Program-made: the position numbers and the translations under genes
Shown here: in pieces, positions 1 to 8,899 of the stretch
Layout of the letters: the number at the start of each line of letters is the position of its first letter
Position numbering within the stretch: the stretch's first letter is position 1
The notes under the pieces: model-generated
What the model was told of the DNA's origin: nothing
The model's input: the letters and a program-made list of their open reading frames with translations, nothing else
The model's database searches: none
Source of the DNA: Acinetobacter sp. SAAs474
GTDB taxonomy: Bacteria > Pseudomonadota > Gammaproteobacteria > Pseudomonadales > Moraxellaceae
Assembly (NCBI RefSeq): GCF_032823475.1
Contig: NZ_CP127915.1
Coordinates: 1,612,001 to 1,676,000 of the forward strand
DNA: 64,000 nt
Reading direction: 5' to 3'

Positions 1-955
1 AGAGCGTAGAACCATCTAAGTTAAACGAATAACCAATAGGAATAACAAAACCTGCAATAGGTTTCGGTGCACCATAGGCTTCCATTTTTTCCATGATACG
101 CGGTAATACTGTTTCTGAGCTGGCCGTTGAGTACGCTAGAATCAATTCATCTTTTAAAATTTTAATTAATGCCCAGATACTAAAGCCACAGATTTTCGCA
201 ACTAAGCCCAGTACAACAAAGATAAAGAAGAAAATAGCAGCATAAACCAATACAGCTAATTTAACCAATGGCACTAAAGAGCTAAAGCCAAAGTTTGCGA
301 CTGTTGCGGCAATTAAACCAAATACCCCAACAGGTGCAAACATCATAATCATATGTGTGACTTTAAACATTGTTTCTGAAACGGCATTTAAAACTTTGAT
401 GAGTGGTTGTTTAACCTCACTATCCAGTGCACCCAAACCTAAACCGAACATGACCGAGAAGAAAATAATCGGTAACATTTGACCACTGGTCAACGCTGCA
501 AAAAAGTTTGATGGAATCAGCGATAAAATGGTTTGTACTAAGCTGTGAGAGTGTTCACTCACTTCATGTGTGGTATTTTGATAGCTTGAAATATCGGCCT
601 GTGTCAGGGCAGACATATCAATACCTACGCCAGGTTGGAAGATATTGGCAGCAAATAAGCCGACAAGAATCGCAATAGTGGTAATAATTTCAAAATAGAT
701 AATCGTTTTAAAACCAAGTTTACCAATATTGCTACCATGGCTGGTATTGGCAATACCCAAAATCAGCATGGATACGACCAATGGAATCACAATCATTTTA
801 ATTAGATTAATAAAGATTGTGCCTAAGGGAGTTAAAAAGTTTGTGACTAAAGTATCACGGTATTCAGGAGAGTAGTGTAGGAAAGAACCAACAAGTATCC
901 CTAGGATCAAGGCAATGACAATTTGCCACGCTAGACTAATTTTACTTTTTTTCAT
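1..955 (-). CDS. gltP: Glutamate/aspartate:proton symporter, 3' end beyond window
   Basis: Inner-membrane secondary transporter of the dicarboxylate/amino acid:cation symporter (SLC1-like) family, expected to import glutamate or aspartate with protons. The gene is cut by the window edge: 318 codons are present from ATG at 955 and the C-terminal quarter is missing. Visible family marks are the hydrophobic helices from residue 8 on, the re-entrant loop motif TASSETVLP, and GYSFNLDGST at the edge, which contains the NxDG signature. An AGAGC ribosome site lies just upstream of the ATG. The long leader carries two overlapping hairpins (998-1068). The substrate is inferred from family resemblance to GltP; a C4-dicarboxylate role is less likely but possible. 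Confidence 0.9.
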   Translation of the reverse strand, partial: MKKSKISLAWQIVIALILGILVGSFLHYSPEYRDTLVTNFLTPLGTIFINLIKMIVIPLVVSMLILGIANTSHGSNIGKLGFKTIIYFEIITTIAILVGLFAANIFQPGVGIDMSALTQADISSYQNTTHEVSEHSHSLVQTILSLIPSNFFAALTSGQMLPIIFFSVMFGLGLGALDSEVKQPLIKVLNAVSETMFKVTHMIMMFAPVGVFGLIAATVANFGFSSLVPLVKLAVLVYAAIFFFIFVVLGLVAKICGFSIWALIKILKDELILAYSTASSETVLPRIMEKMEAYGAPKPIAGFVIPIGYSFNLDGSTL

Positions 956-997
956 ATTTAGCTCTGAAAAAATGAGATTCGATAAAATACCTCATAC

Positions 998-1068
998 GGT
1001 CGATAATTTTAATTGTTTAAAAAAAATATAAATTATCGACCCATATGGCAGTATTGGGAGTATGGGTC
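998..1068 (-). promoter_or_regulatory. Two mutually exclusive hairpins in the gltP leader
   Basis: Read on the reverse strand, an 8-bp stem GACCCATA/TATGGGTC (1061-1068 with 1038-1045, 15-nt loop) is followed within a few bases by a T-rich run, as in an intrinsic terminator. Its 3' arm overlaps the 5' arm of a second, longer stem, GGTCGATAATTT/AAATTATCGACC (1041-1030 with 1009-998, 20-nt loop). Only one of the two can form at a time. A possible promoter for this leader is TTGTAA at 1134-1129 and TATACG at 1112-1107 with a 16-nt spacer. Function is inferred. Confidence 0.4.
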
Positions 1069-1206
1069 TATTTTGAAGCCTAGATGATAAATGACCTATT
1101 CTTTTTCGTATAATTTATATTTGTTTGGTTACAATTTTCTCAGTTTTACTTGATATTTCGATTTAAATACCCGAATTAATTTGTATTATTAATTTAATGC
1201 AACTTA

Positions 1207-2298
1207 TTAATTCAATTTTCTTAAGCGATAAAAGGCCAAAATTAAGCAAATTAAACCAAATGCACTTAAATAAATTAATTTTGGTATGACGATAATCGTC
1301 GGTACACCCATTTGATTGAGTTGAATAAACATTTGAATGCCAATTGATGAAGGCAGGACTTGGCCTAGCCAATGCACCCAAGTTGGCATGGCTTCATAAG
1401 GCCAAGCAATACCCGATAAAATAAACAGTGGAACAGAGGTAGCAACAAAAATTTGTCCTACACGCTCAGCACAATCTAAAAAAGTAGCAATCAATAAACT
1501 TAAGCCAATGATGCAACTGACAAAAATAGGAACGGCAATTAACATACCCCATAAATTACCACCATGAGGATAATCATAAAACCAGAAGGTCAAACCAAAA
1601 AAATAAAAACTACCTAAACAGCCGATGGTAAAGACCGCAAAGAATATTCCCCAAAATTCAGCAACTTTAGGGCGCCATTGTGATTCACGAAATCCCGCGA
1701 TTAACATGGTTAAGCCCAAAATAATAATTTGATGAATAATTAAAGGAGCAATTGCTGGAAAGACATAACTGCCATAACCCGATAAAGTATTGTACAACGG
1801 AATTTGATGGATCGGGATGGATGGGCTAAATGCACTGATATGCAGAAATGGTGCCAGTTGTTGGCGTAAGGTATCTTCAATCGATGTTGCAATACCTTCT
1901 CCAATTTTTTTAGAGGCCAATAAGTTGGTGGCACTTAAATAAATTCCGATTCCGCCAGTTTTACCTTGTAACAAACTTTCTGACAAAGCATTGGGTAAAT
2001 ATAAAATACCACTTGCTTTGTCGTCCTGTACCAATTGCTGTGCTTCTAGAAAGTTACCCGTAATATGAATTACCCTCACATTAGGAGTAAGGAAAACTGC
2101 ATCAATAATTTTATAATTCAGGACGGTTTTTTCTTCATTGACAATCACAATTGGAAGATCTGTCGGTTGTTGCGATTTATAGGCTGTTGGGTAAAAAAAA
2201 CTATAGAAAAAAATAGAGGCAATCAATGTCGCGACAATCGGTTCACGCGTAACGATATCTTTAAAGGTTTTCAGATAATATTTTAAGAATTCTTTCAT
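1207..2298 (-). CDS. ABC-2 type transporter permease, YhhJ-like (second of pair)
   Basis: Membrane permease of the ABC-2 superfamily, 363 residues: one N-terminal helix (about residues 20-37), a large periplasmic domain (about 40-170) and a C-terminal block of about five helices (175-358). This matches YhhJ-type and drug/polysaccharide export permeases. It is the last gene of a reverse operon; its ATG overlaps the stop of the preceding permease gene by 4 bases (ATGA, 2295-2298), so translation is probably coupled. It most likely pairs with that permease in an export complex with the HlyD-like and TolC-like proteins upstream. No ATP-binding domain is present in either permease. The exported substrate is unknown. 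Confidence 0.85.
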   Translation of the reverse strand: MKEFLKYYLKTFKDIVTREPIVATLIASIFFYSFFYPTAYKSQQPTDLPIVIVNEEKTVLNYKIIDAVFLTPNVRVIHITGNFLEAQQLVQDDKASGILYLPNALSESLLQGKTGGIGIYLSATNLLASKKIGEGIATSIEDTLRQQLAPFLHISAFSPSIPIHQIPLYNTLSGYGSYVFPAIAPLIIHQIIILGLTMLIAGFRESQWRPKVAEFWGIFFAVFTIGCLGSFYFFGLTFWFYDYPHGGNLWGMLIAVPIFVSCIIGLSLLIATFLDCAERVGQIFVATSVPLFILSGIAWPYEAMPTWVHWLGQVLPSSIGIQMFIQLNQMGVPTIIVIPKLIYLSAFGLICLILAFYRLRKLN

Positions 2299-3425
2299 AC
2301 TTGAGAGCCTTTTAGATAGCGTTTTAAAAAGAAAATCGAAAGCACAAAAAAGATCAAGCTATATAAAATTAATACCGATAAAGGAATCAGTGAAATGCTG
2401 AGTGGGCTGCCTATTGCCCATTGTTCAGTTTGTAGTTTGGCATAATGCGTATAGGGAATAAAATCTGACCAAAATTTGGTAAATTGTGGTGCATTGGTCA
2501 GTGGTAAAGTCACACCAGCAAAACTAAGTGATGAACCACCATAGACTGCAAGTATACCAAAAGTGGTTAGTGAATCTTTAAAAATCAGTACCATGAGCGT
2601 AGCCATAAATGAGTAGGCTGCATAAAAAAATAATTGTCCGAGTAAAATGAACCAGCCTTCACCAGCGATAAACCATCCACGAATACCAACCAGCCAAATC
2701 ATCCATAATGCGGTCCAAAATAAAAAAATGACAATATAAACTAAATTTTTAGATAAAATTGCACTAAACAAACTCTGTTGGTTGACCCATTGCCTCACCG
2801 TATGGTTTTTAAGTTCTATTCCTACTGAAAAAGCAACACAACACGATAATAATAAATGTAGAATTGCGGGAATCAGAAAAGGTTCGAGATAAAACTCATA
2901 ATTCATATTGGGATTAAACAGCACAGACATTTTAACATTCGGGGTTGGAATATCGATATATGGAATATTATTGTCAAAATAATCTGTCTTAAGATAATTT
3001 GCTGTGGCTTGTAAGGTACTACTGAGCATTGCGGATGAAATGGCGGTACCTACACTATAGTAGCTTTGATTAAACGCCATATTGATTTCTGCATCTTGTG
3101 CTTTGACCAAACGTTGTTCAGCACCATCTGGAATATGAATATAACCCCAAATTTTATTTTGATTAAGTAATTGTTCAACTTCTGTTGGACTACTGGAAAT
3201 AGTGTAAATTTTTAATTTTTCATTGAGTGAGACATAATATTCAATATTACGACTTAAATCACTATTATCTTGATCAATGATTGCCATTGGTAAATGTTTC
3301 GGCACACCTTGTAAAAACATACTGCCGAATATCAAGATCAAAAATAATGGAAAAAGTGTGACTAAACACAAATCCCATTTATGGGTCAGTAAGTATTTTA
3401 ATTCACGTTGTATGCCATGCAACAT
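2295..3425 (-). CDS. ABC-2 type transporter permease (first of pair)
   Basis: A 376-residue ABC-2 family permease with the same plan as its downstream neighbour: an N-terminal helix (about residues 18-38), an extended periplasmic segment (about 45-190), and C-terminal helices ending near residue 370. Its ATG (3423-3425) shares a base with the stop codon of the HlyD-like gene (TAATG), and its own stop overlaps the next ATG, which points to a tightly coupled operon. The two permeases are similar in layout but clearly diverged, suggesting a heterodimer. In the E. coli YhiI-RbbA-YhhJ arrangement the ATPase lies beside the permease; here it does not. Confidence 0.85.
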   Translation of the reverse strand: MLHGIQRELKYLLTHKWDLCLVTLFPLFLILIFGSMFLQGVPKHLPMAIIDQDNSDLSRNIEYYVSLNEKLKIYTISSSPTEVEQLLNQNKIWGYIHIPDGAEQRLVKAQDAEINMAFNQSYYSVGTAISSAMLSSTLQATANYLKTDYFDNNIPYIDIPTPNVKMSVLFNPNMNYEFYLEPFLIPAILHLLLSCCVAFSVGIELKNHTVRQWVNQQSLFSAILSKNLVYIVIFLFWTALWMIWLVGIRGWFIAGEGWFILLGQLFFYAAYSFMATLMVLIFKDSLTTFGILAVYGGSSLSFAGVTLPLTNAPQFTKFWSDFIPYTHYAKLQTEQWAIGSPLSISLIPLSVLILYSLIFFVLSIFFLKRYLKGSQV

Positions 3426-4522
3426 TAGGGTGCCTCATTAACTTTAAAGAGCACACTCATACCAATTTTTAAATTGGGTAAGTTTTCTGCAGGATCTAAA
3501 TGAAATTTAAAGCTACGGATATCATAGCCACCTGTTTGGCGTGTGGTTTTAATTGTAGCGAAATCACCTTGAGGGTTAATACTTTGCAATTTAAATTTTG
3601 CTGTTTTATTTAAAGCCGGAATAAAGCCTTCAAAGATTTTATTCTTATAAAGATAAGCATAATGGTCTTCCCGGACATTTAAACTGACCCACATTTTTTG
3701 TTTGTCAATAATGCTGACAATAGGCACACCCAGTCCAATTAATTCAGAGACATTGCCATAGGTTTTGGAGACAACGCCATCAATAGGTGCATGTAAATAA
3801 GTTTCGGCCTCTAAAGCATTCACTTCTTCAACTGCTGCACGTGCAATATCAACTTGGGCTGCGGCCGTTGATTTTTCTTGCGAAGTACTACCACGTTTGG
3901 CACGTAAATATTGTTGACGTGCTGCTTCACTTAAATCGGCTGCAGATTGTGCAGCAGCATACATTTCATCTTGACGCTGTTTGGAAATCACACCTTCTTG
4001 GAACAGTCTATGGCCACGTTGATAGGTTTTTCTGGTGAGTTCTTCCTGAGCTTTGAGTGCTTGCCAGTTCGAATATAAGCTTTCAATATTTTCTTCTTGA
4101 GGGCCTCGTTCTACTGTGGACTGTAATGCCAATGCCGTTTGTAATGCAGCGAGTGCCTGTTGTTTTTTCGTATCGACTTCTGGACTATGTAAGCGAACCA
4201 GCGGTTGTCCTTTTTTAACGACATCACCACTCTCGACATATAATTCAGTAATACGACTAGGTACTTTGGTACTGACATAAATAGTTTCTGCTTCTACACG
4301 ACCTTGTAATTCAAGCTCTGCAGGTTTATAACTCATCCAAAGTCCATAGGCAATAAATGCCAAAATGATAATCACCACAATGGCGATCGCAATTTTAATT
4401 AAAACTGCCTTAGATTTAGTGGGCTGTGGAGATGGCTGATCTGTTGATGCAGTTTTATCCTGATGAGTTTGTGATGAGTGATTTTCTGAAGTCTGATCAG
4501 GCGTATTTTGATCTTGAGTCAT
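3425..4522 (-). CDS. HlyD-family membrane fusion (periplasmic adaptor) protein
   Basis: Periplasmic adaptor expected to bridge the two ABC-2 permeases and the TolC-like channel encoded in the same operon. The 365-residue protein has a polar, Gln/Thr/Ser-rich cytoplasmic N-terminus (1-38), one membrane anchor (about 42-66), a lipoyl/biotinyl-like half domain (VESGDVVKKGQPLVRLHSP, about 100-118), an alpha-hairpin coiled coil (about 120-230), the second half lipoyl segment (HAPIDGVVSKTYGN) and a C-terminal beta-barrel. ATG at 4522 is preceded by GAGGATC at good spacing. It resembles YhiI/EmrA-type adaptors. The gap to the upstream TolC-like gene is 16 bases. Confidence 0.9.
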   Translation of the reverse strand: MTQDQNTPDQTSENHSSQTHQDKTASTDQPSPQPTKSKAVLIKIAIAIVVIIILAFIAYGLWMSYKPAELELQGRVEAETIYVSTKVPSRITELYVESGDVVKKGQPLVRLHSPEVDTKKQQALAALQTALALQSTVERGPQEENIESLYSNWQALKAQEELTRKTYQRGHRLFQEGVISKQRQDEMYAAAQSAADLSEAARQQYLRAKRGSTSQEKSTAAAQVDIARAAVEEVNALEAETYLHAPIDGVVSKTYGNVSELIGLGVPIVSIIDKQKMWVSLNVREDHYAYLYKNKIFEGFIPALNKTAKFKLQSINPQGDFATIKTTRQTGGYDIRSFKFHLDPAENLPNLKIGMSVLFKVNEAP

Positions 4523-4538
4523 AAGTGATCCTCATCCA

Positions 4539-6059
4539 TTATTGAATATAACGTGTATTGGGTTGATGAATATAGCTTTGAAATTGATCGATTGAACCAT
4601 AGCTTTGTAATAGTGTTGCAAGAGACATGACGTATTTATAGGCGTTTAATGCCATTTCACTACGGATAGCCGACATTGCATTTTGGGCATCGATGACTTG
4701 TGTAGCAGATCCCATATCTTCTTTAAACGATAATTCTTGAATTCTTAAATTTTCTTGTGCTGCTTGCATATTACTTTGTAATAATTGTTGCGTTATTAAT
4801 GCATTATTCATTTCATTGTAGGCTGTATAAATAATCGTTTCAATTTCCTGTTTAGTTCGGGAGGTTAATAATTCTGAAGCCTGTTTTTGTAATTCAGCAG
4901 CCTGAATATTTTTATTTTTATTAATCCCTGAAAATAAATTATAACTGGCAGCAATACCGACAATCCAATTTTCTTTTTTCTCTAAAGCATATTCACCAAA
5001 AGCAAAAACGGTTGGTTTTTTTGCAGCTTGTTGTGCTTTAATATTCACATCTGCTAATTGTGTATCCACTTGCATTTTACGAATTAAATTTGAATGCTCA
5101 GCAAAAGTTTTAAGTAAGCGATTTAAATCTTGACTTTGACTTGAGTTAATAAAAAGGGGCGTCGTTAATTCAGTAATCTGGCTAGTTTGTAATAAATTAT
5201 TCAGTTGAAATAAGTTGCTTTGATACATGGTTTGGGTATTGGTGAGCAATCGTTCGGCATTATTGCGTGCCACTTCAAATTGCATTCGTTGTCCTTTACT
5301 AATCAGACCTTCTCGTTCAAATTTTAATGCATTGTTATAATGTTTTTGCATGGCCTGAACATTGAATTGGCCTGCATGTAACAAATTTTTTTGTAACTGT
5401 ACGCTAAAATAAGATTTAATAATTTCAAATTTTTGTAGGTCTTGTTGCTGTTTAGCACTAATTTGACTACTTTGCGCTTTAATTCGTGCAATTTCTTTAG
5501 CACTACTGATTAAGCCTCCTGTATAGATTGGCATCATCACGGAAACCGTTGGGCGTGTGACATGGTCTTTTATGGTAAGTTCTGTTGAGTTTGGAATCAG
5601 GCCAACTCCATCTTTAATACCTTGTCCAACAGTTCCTTTAAGCTGATCGACATCTGATGCCGAAAGACCTGGAATATCACCTTGCCATTCATCAATTTTA
5701 CTATTGGCACCATTAATTAAACTGTTTTCTAAACCGCTTTTTAACGCATCCAGTGGGACGTCGAATTCACTATGTAAGGCATAGCTACGTAGATTTAAGT
5801 CAATTTTAGGCAAACCAAGGCCTTTTATGGCTTGAGATTGAAGCTCTGAAGCCTGTTCTAATACTTGACTGGCTTGGCTGACATATGATTCAGACAACAT
5901 CCGTTGTTCCGCTTGAGCATAACTCAATCCTTCAGCATATAGCATGCTGCTAGTTAAACTTATAAATGAAATTAGACTAGTTTTTAAGCCAAGTTTAATA
6001 GATTTATCTATAATTTTTAAAGTGAGTTGATATGTTGTGTGATCTGGTTCGCAAATCAT
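4539..6059 (-). CDS. TolC-family outer membrane efflux protein
   Basis: Outer-membrane channel component of a tripartite exporter and first gene of the reverse operon with the adaptor and the two permeases. The protein is about 506 residues with two OEP repeats rich in Gln, Ala and Asn that form the periplasmic helical barrel. A hydrophobic stretch (roughly residues 24-41) ending LYAEG looks like a signal sequence, preceded by an unusually long polar leader. I place the start at the ATG at 6059, preceded by GAGTGG; an in-frame GTG at 6068 is possible, and a later non-ATG start would give a more usual signal peptide. Substrate unknown. Confidence 0.88.
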   Translation of the reverse strand: MICEPDHTTYQLTLKIIDKSIKLGLKTSLISFISLTSSMLYAEGLSYAQAEQRMLSESYVSQASQVLEQASELQSQAIKGLGLPKIDLNLRSYALHSEFDVPLDALKSGLENSLINGANSKIDEWQGDIPGLSASDVDQLKGTVGQGIKDGVGLIPNSTELTIKDHVTRPTVSVMMPIYTGGLISSAKEIARIKAQSSQISAKQQQDLQKFEIIKSYFSVQLQKNLLHAGQFNVQAMQKHYNNALKFEREGLISKGQRMQFEVARNNAERLLTNTQTMYQSNLFQLNNLLQTSQITELTTPLFINSSQSQDLNRLLKTFAEHSNLIRKMQVDTQLADVNIKAQQAAKKPTVFAFGEYALEKKENWIVGIAASYNLFSGINKNKNIQAAELQKQASELLTSRTKQEIETIIYTAYNEMNNALITQQLLQSNMQAAQENLRIQELSFKEDMGSATQVIDAQNAMSAIRSEMALNAYKYVMSLATLLQSYGSIDQFQSYIHQPNTRYIQ

Positions 6060-6204
6060 TGATTCCACTCATTTCTATGCTAGTTTTTGTCATCAGTATA
6101 ATACATATATAAGGTCAAGTGTCTGTGAATAAGTTGTTATATTTGATTTATTTTTAAACTATCATTTCAATAAAATAATAAATTTTAAGTTTAAGAGATC
6201 GGGT

Positions 6205-6231
6205 AAATGCAGTGTTATAACACCCTCATTT
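6205..6231. promoter_or_regulatory. Operator-like palindrome upstream of serC
   Basis: The perfect 12-bp palindrome GTGTTATAACAC (6212-6223) is flanked by AAATG (6205-6209) and CATTT (6227-6231), extending the dyad. It lies between the divergent TolC-like export operon and serC. The symmetry resembles a dimeric repressor site; no regulator gene is adjacent. Function is inferred. Confidence 0.35.
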
Positions 6232-6370
6232 GCTATTTATCAGGCTATTCAGATTTCTGATGTTACTCTGATTGACCATTGAAATAATTTCCGGATTAAA
6301 TACTGCAGAAAATACGAATCTATGGTTAAATGCCATTATTTTATTGTGGTTCACTTCGAAAGGAAAAATC

Positions 6371-7450
6371 ATGCGCGCGTATAACTTTTGTGCTGGTCCT
6401 GCTGCATTACCTACTGCTGTTTTAGAAAAAGCGCAAGCAGAATTACTTGACTGGCAGGGTAAAGGCCTTTCCATCATGGAAATGAGTCACCGCAGCAAAG
6501 ATTATGTCGCTGTAGCTGAGAAAGCGGAAGCAGATTTACGTCAGCTCATGAATATTCCTAGTGATTATAAAGTATTGTTTTTGCAAGGTGGTGCTTCACT
6601 ACAATTTTCAGCAATTCCGCTCAATTTATTGGGGAAAAATAATAAAGCAGATTATATTCATACAGGAATATGGTCTGAAAAAGCCATGAAAGAAGCACAG
6701 CGTTATGGTGATGTGCATATGATTGAGGCAGGCACGAAAATTGATGGTAAATTAGCGATTTCTGAACAAAGTACATGGTCATTGTCTGATGATGCAGCAT
6801 ATGTGCATTATGCTGATAATGAAACGATAGGCGGTATTCAGTTTGCAAATATTCCAGAAACAGATAAGCCTTTGGTATGTGATTTTTCTTCAAGTATTTT
6901 ATCTGCACCATTAGATGTGACTAAATTTGGCTTAATCTATGCGGGTGCACAAAAAAATATTGGCCCAGCAGGTTTAACCTTAGTCATTATTCGTGATGAT
7001 CTACTGGATCAAGCAAAACCTGAAATACCAAGTATTTTAAAATACTCAGCACAGGCAAAAAATGGTTCAATGGTGAATACACCATCAACTTATGCATGGT
7101 ATCTATCTGGTTTGGTCTTTGAGTGGTTATTGCAACAGGGTGGGGTTGATGCAATTCATCAAGTAAATCTGCAAAAAGCAGCGTTACTATATGATTATAT
7201 TGATGCAAGTGATTTTTATGCTAATCCAATTGCAAAAGTAAACCGTTCAATGATGAATGTACCTTTTACCTTGGCAAATAGTGATTTAGAAAAATTATTT
7301 TTAAAAGAAGCGGAAGAGCATCATTTACTTAATCTGGCGGGTCATCGTTCAGTAGGTGGAATGCGTGCAAGTATTTATAATGCGGTCCCATTAGAAGGTG
7401 TGCAATCTTTGGTACACTTTATGGATCAATTTGCACAGCGTCACGGTTAA
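6371..7450 (+). CDS. serC: Phosphoserine aminotransferase
   Basis: PLP enzyme that converts 3-phosphohydroxypyruvate and glutamate to phosphoserine, and also serves pyridoxal phosphate synthesis; cytoplasmic. The protein has 359 residues, the usual family length. It starts MRAYNFCAGPAALP, a hallmark N-terminus of SerC, and contains MEMSHRSKDY, the FLQGGASLQFSAIP loop and YAGAQKNIGPAG with the PLP lysine. An in-frame ATG at 6272 would add 33 unrelated residues; ATG at 6371 has AAGGAAA just upstream and is preferred. No partner gene of the serine pathway is adjacent. Confidence 0.96.
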   Translation: MRAYNFCAGPAALPTAVLEKAQAELLDWQGKGLSIMEMSHRSKDYVAVAEKAEADLRQLMNIPSDYKVLFLQGGASLQFSAIPLNLLGKNNKADYIHTGIWSEKAMKEAQRYGDVHMIEAGTKIDGKLAISEQSTWSLSDDAAYVHYADNETIGGIQFANIPETDKPLVCDFSSSILSAPLDVTKFGLIYAGAQKNIGPAGLTLVIIRDDLLDQAKPEIPSILKYSAQAKNGSMVNTPSTYAWYLSGLVFEWLLQQGGVDAIHQVNLQKAALLYDYIDASDFYANPIAKVNRSMMNVPFTLANSDLEKLFLKEAEEHHLLNLAGHRSVGGMRASIYNAVPLEGVQSLVHFMDQFAQRHG

Positions 7451-7482
7451 GTGAGATACACCATGCTTTAAATCGCATAATT

Positions 7483-7543
7483 AAAATGACACTCTAGCAC
7501 TCAGATAGATCATGATCTGATTTGTAGGGTGTCGTTTTATCAC
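7483..7543. terminator. Probable terminator after serC
   Basis: Outer arms AAAATGACAC (7483-7492) and GTGTCGTTTT enclose a second inverted repeat, TCAGAT/ATCTGA, giving a branched stem-loop that ends in a T-run on the + strand. One outer pair is a G-T wobble. It is placed 30-90 bases after the serC stop. Confidence 0.5.
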
Positions 7544-7559
7544 CTATGAGCGAGCAAAC

Positions 7560-7700
7560 TTATAAGATAAAATGGTGTAAAAGATAAGCACAAATAAACA
7601 TGCCGAGCATAAAAAATAAACATGAAATTATATCGACTCGAATGGTTCGTTCAATACGATGTTCAAGGGGCTGTATATTTTCTTCTTGCATCATTTTCAT
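7560..7700 (-). CDS. Small single-span membrane protein (46 aa), hypothetical
   Basis: Open frame of 46 codons on the reverse strand within the serC to 7979 gap. It begins MKMMQEENIQPLEHRIERTI, a charged soluble segment, followed by one hydrophobic helix (about residues 24-46) that runs to the C-terminus. This layout, charged cytosolic head and a single membrane span, is typical of small bacterial membrane proteins. There is no strong ribosome site; ATGs at codons 1, 3 and 4 are all possible starts. I do not recognise a family. Support is the coherent topology only. Confidence 0.4.
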   Translation of the reverse strand: MKMMQEENIQPLEHRIERTIRVDIISCLFFMLGMFICAYLLHHFIL

Positions 7701-7937
7701 TGCTATTTATTATCCAAAAATACCTAAATTGATAGTTATAGCTTTATTGTATTTGTAACATAAAAAAAATCTGAAAGAAAGCACACCCATAAATAGATAC
7801 AAAGTGAAACATTATTATTGATCAGTGATGATTATTTTAGGCCTAAAAATCTTCTCTTGGGTTGGCAACAAAATGCGATAATATCATCAATGGATATTTA
7901 TTTTTTGAGTATGCTTGATGCTGTACTGGAAAATAAT

Positions 7938-7965
7938 ATAACCGTATTGATGAATACGGCTATTT
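7938..7965 (-). terminator. Probable terminator of the 306-residue gene
   Basis: Inverted repeat CCGTATT (7942-7948) / AATACGG (7953-7959) with loop GATG. On the reverse strand it is followed by a T/A-rich run, and it lies about 20 bases after the stop codon at 7979. Confidence 0.5.
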
Positions 7966-7978
7966 GATTCAAAGCAAC

Positions 7979-8899
7979 TTAATAAATACTGGTTTGTAGC
8001 CAAATATTACCCCGAATATATTGCCCAATTGAAAAGTCTTGATGTTCACTGTTTTTGGTGGTGATACGTGCCAATACAGCGGGTTGATTTTCCTCTAAAA
8101 ACAAAGTGACATCATAGTGTGTATAGCGTTGATTCATAAAATCAAATGTAAGTTTACCCACCACTTTACCTTGAAACCAAGCTTCATCTTCTTGCCCTAT
8201 TTTTTCACCATATAAATAGGCCACCATTTTAGAAAAGTCGACTGTGACAGGTGCTTCATCATCTTCTGTTTGAGGTTGCCAAGCATCAATTTGATCTTGT
8301 AAGTTACTTGGTGCCACGCCATTATTGGCGGCTAAAATAGCATTTAAAGCACGATGATGTTTAATAGAGGCAGGATCATCGACAATTAACTGTTCATGAT
8401 CAGAGACCGCTCGAAGCTCATATGCAAATGCATTTAGACGCACAAAATAAGTTTGATCTTTTTGATAACGTGCTTGGTTGACGCTATAAAATGAATCAAA
8501 TGCATAGACAATGGTATTGTGACCAAGATTTAAACGTAATACAGCTTGAGCATTCGATTTACAGGTAATAATACGCTCAATTTTTGCTTCATATTTATAT
8601 GGACTATTAAAACAAGGAAAGGCAATTTTAACGGCTTTTGGTTTATTATTTTCGACATCAATAATTTGTGAAAACTGAATTTCAGAATCTTGAGGTCCTT
8701 GAATGAGCCAAGTATTTTGATCCATTTCAGCTTCATTTTTACAGATCCCCATGGGCATGACTGGAGCATCAAGTGCCAACCCTAACCATTTTGGAACCGC
8801 GCTTGCTGGTTCATCGGTAAGTAGATTCCAATGTTCTACATGACTTCCAAAATTTTCATCATTAATCGTAATGATTTCTGGGTTATTTTGATTGTTCAT
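7979..8899 (-). CDS. Conserved-looking hypothetical protein (306 aa)
   Basis: I do not recognise this protein. It has 306 residues, begins MNNQNNPEIITINDENFG, is acidic overall, and shows no signal peptide, lipobox or membrane segment, so it is probably cytoplasmic. The middle part (about residues 85-180) alternates hydrophobic and polar residues as in beta-rich folds; residues 195-225 are rich in Asp, Gln and Glu. The ATG at 8899 is preceded by TTGAGC. It stands alone, reverse, between serC and yaiI, with its own apparent terminator. The codon pattern looks like that of its neighbours, and the frame is long and uninterrupted, so it is a real gene. Confidence 0.8.
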   Translation of the reverse strand: MNNQNNPEIITINDENFGSHVEHWNLLTDEPASAVPKWLGLALDAPVMPMGICKNEAEMDQNTWLIQGPQDSEIQFSQIIDVENNKPKAVKIAFPCFNSPYKYEAKIERIITCKSNAQAVLRLNLGHNTIVYAFDSFYSVNQARYQKDQTYFVRLNAFAYELRAVSDHEQLIVDDPASIKHHRALNAILAANNGVAPSNLQDQIDAWQPQTEDDEAPVTVDFSKMVAYLYGEKIGQEDEAWFQGKVVGKLTFDFMNQRYTHYDVTLFLEENQPAVLARITTKNSEHQDFSIGQYIRGNIWLQTSIY

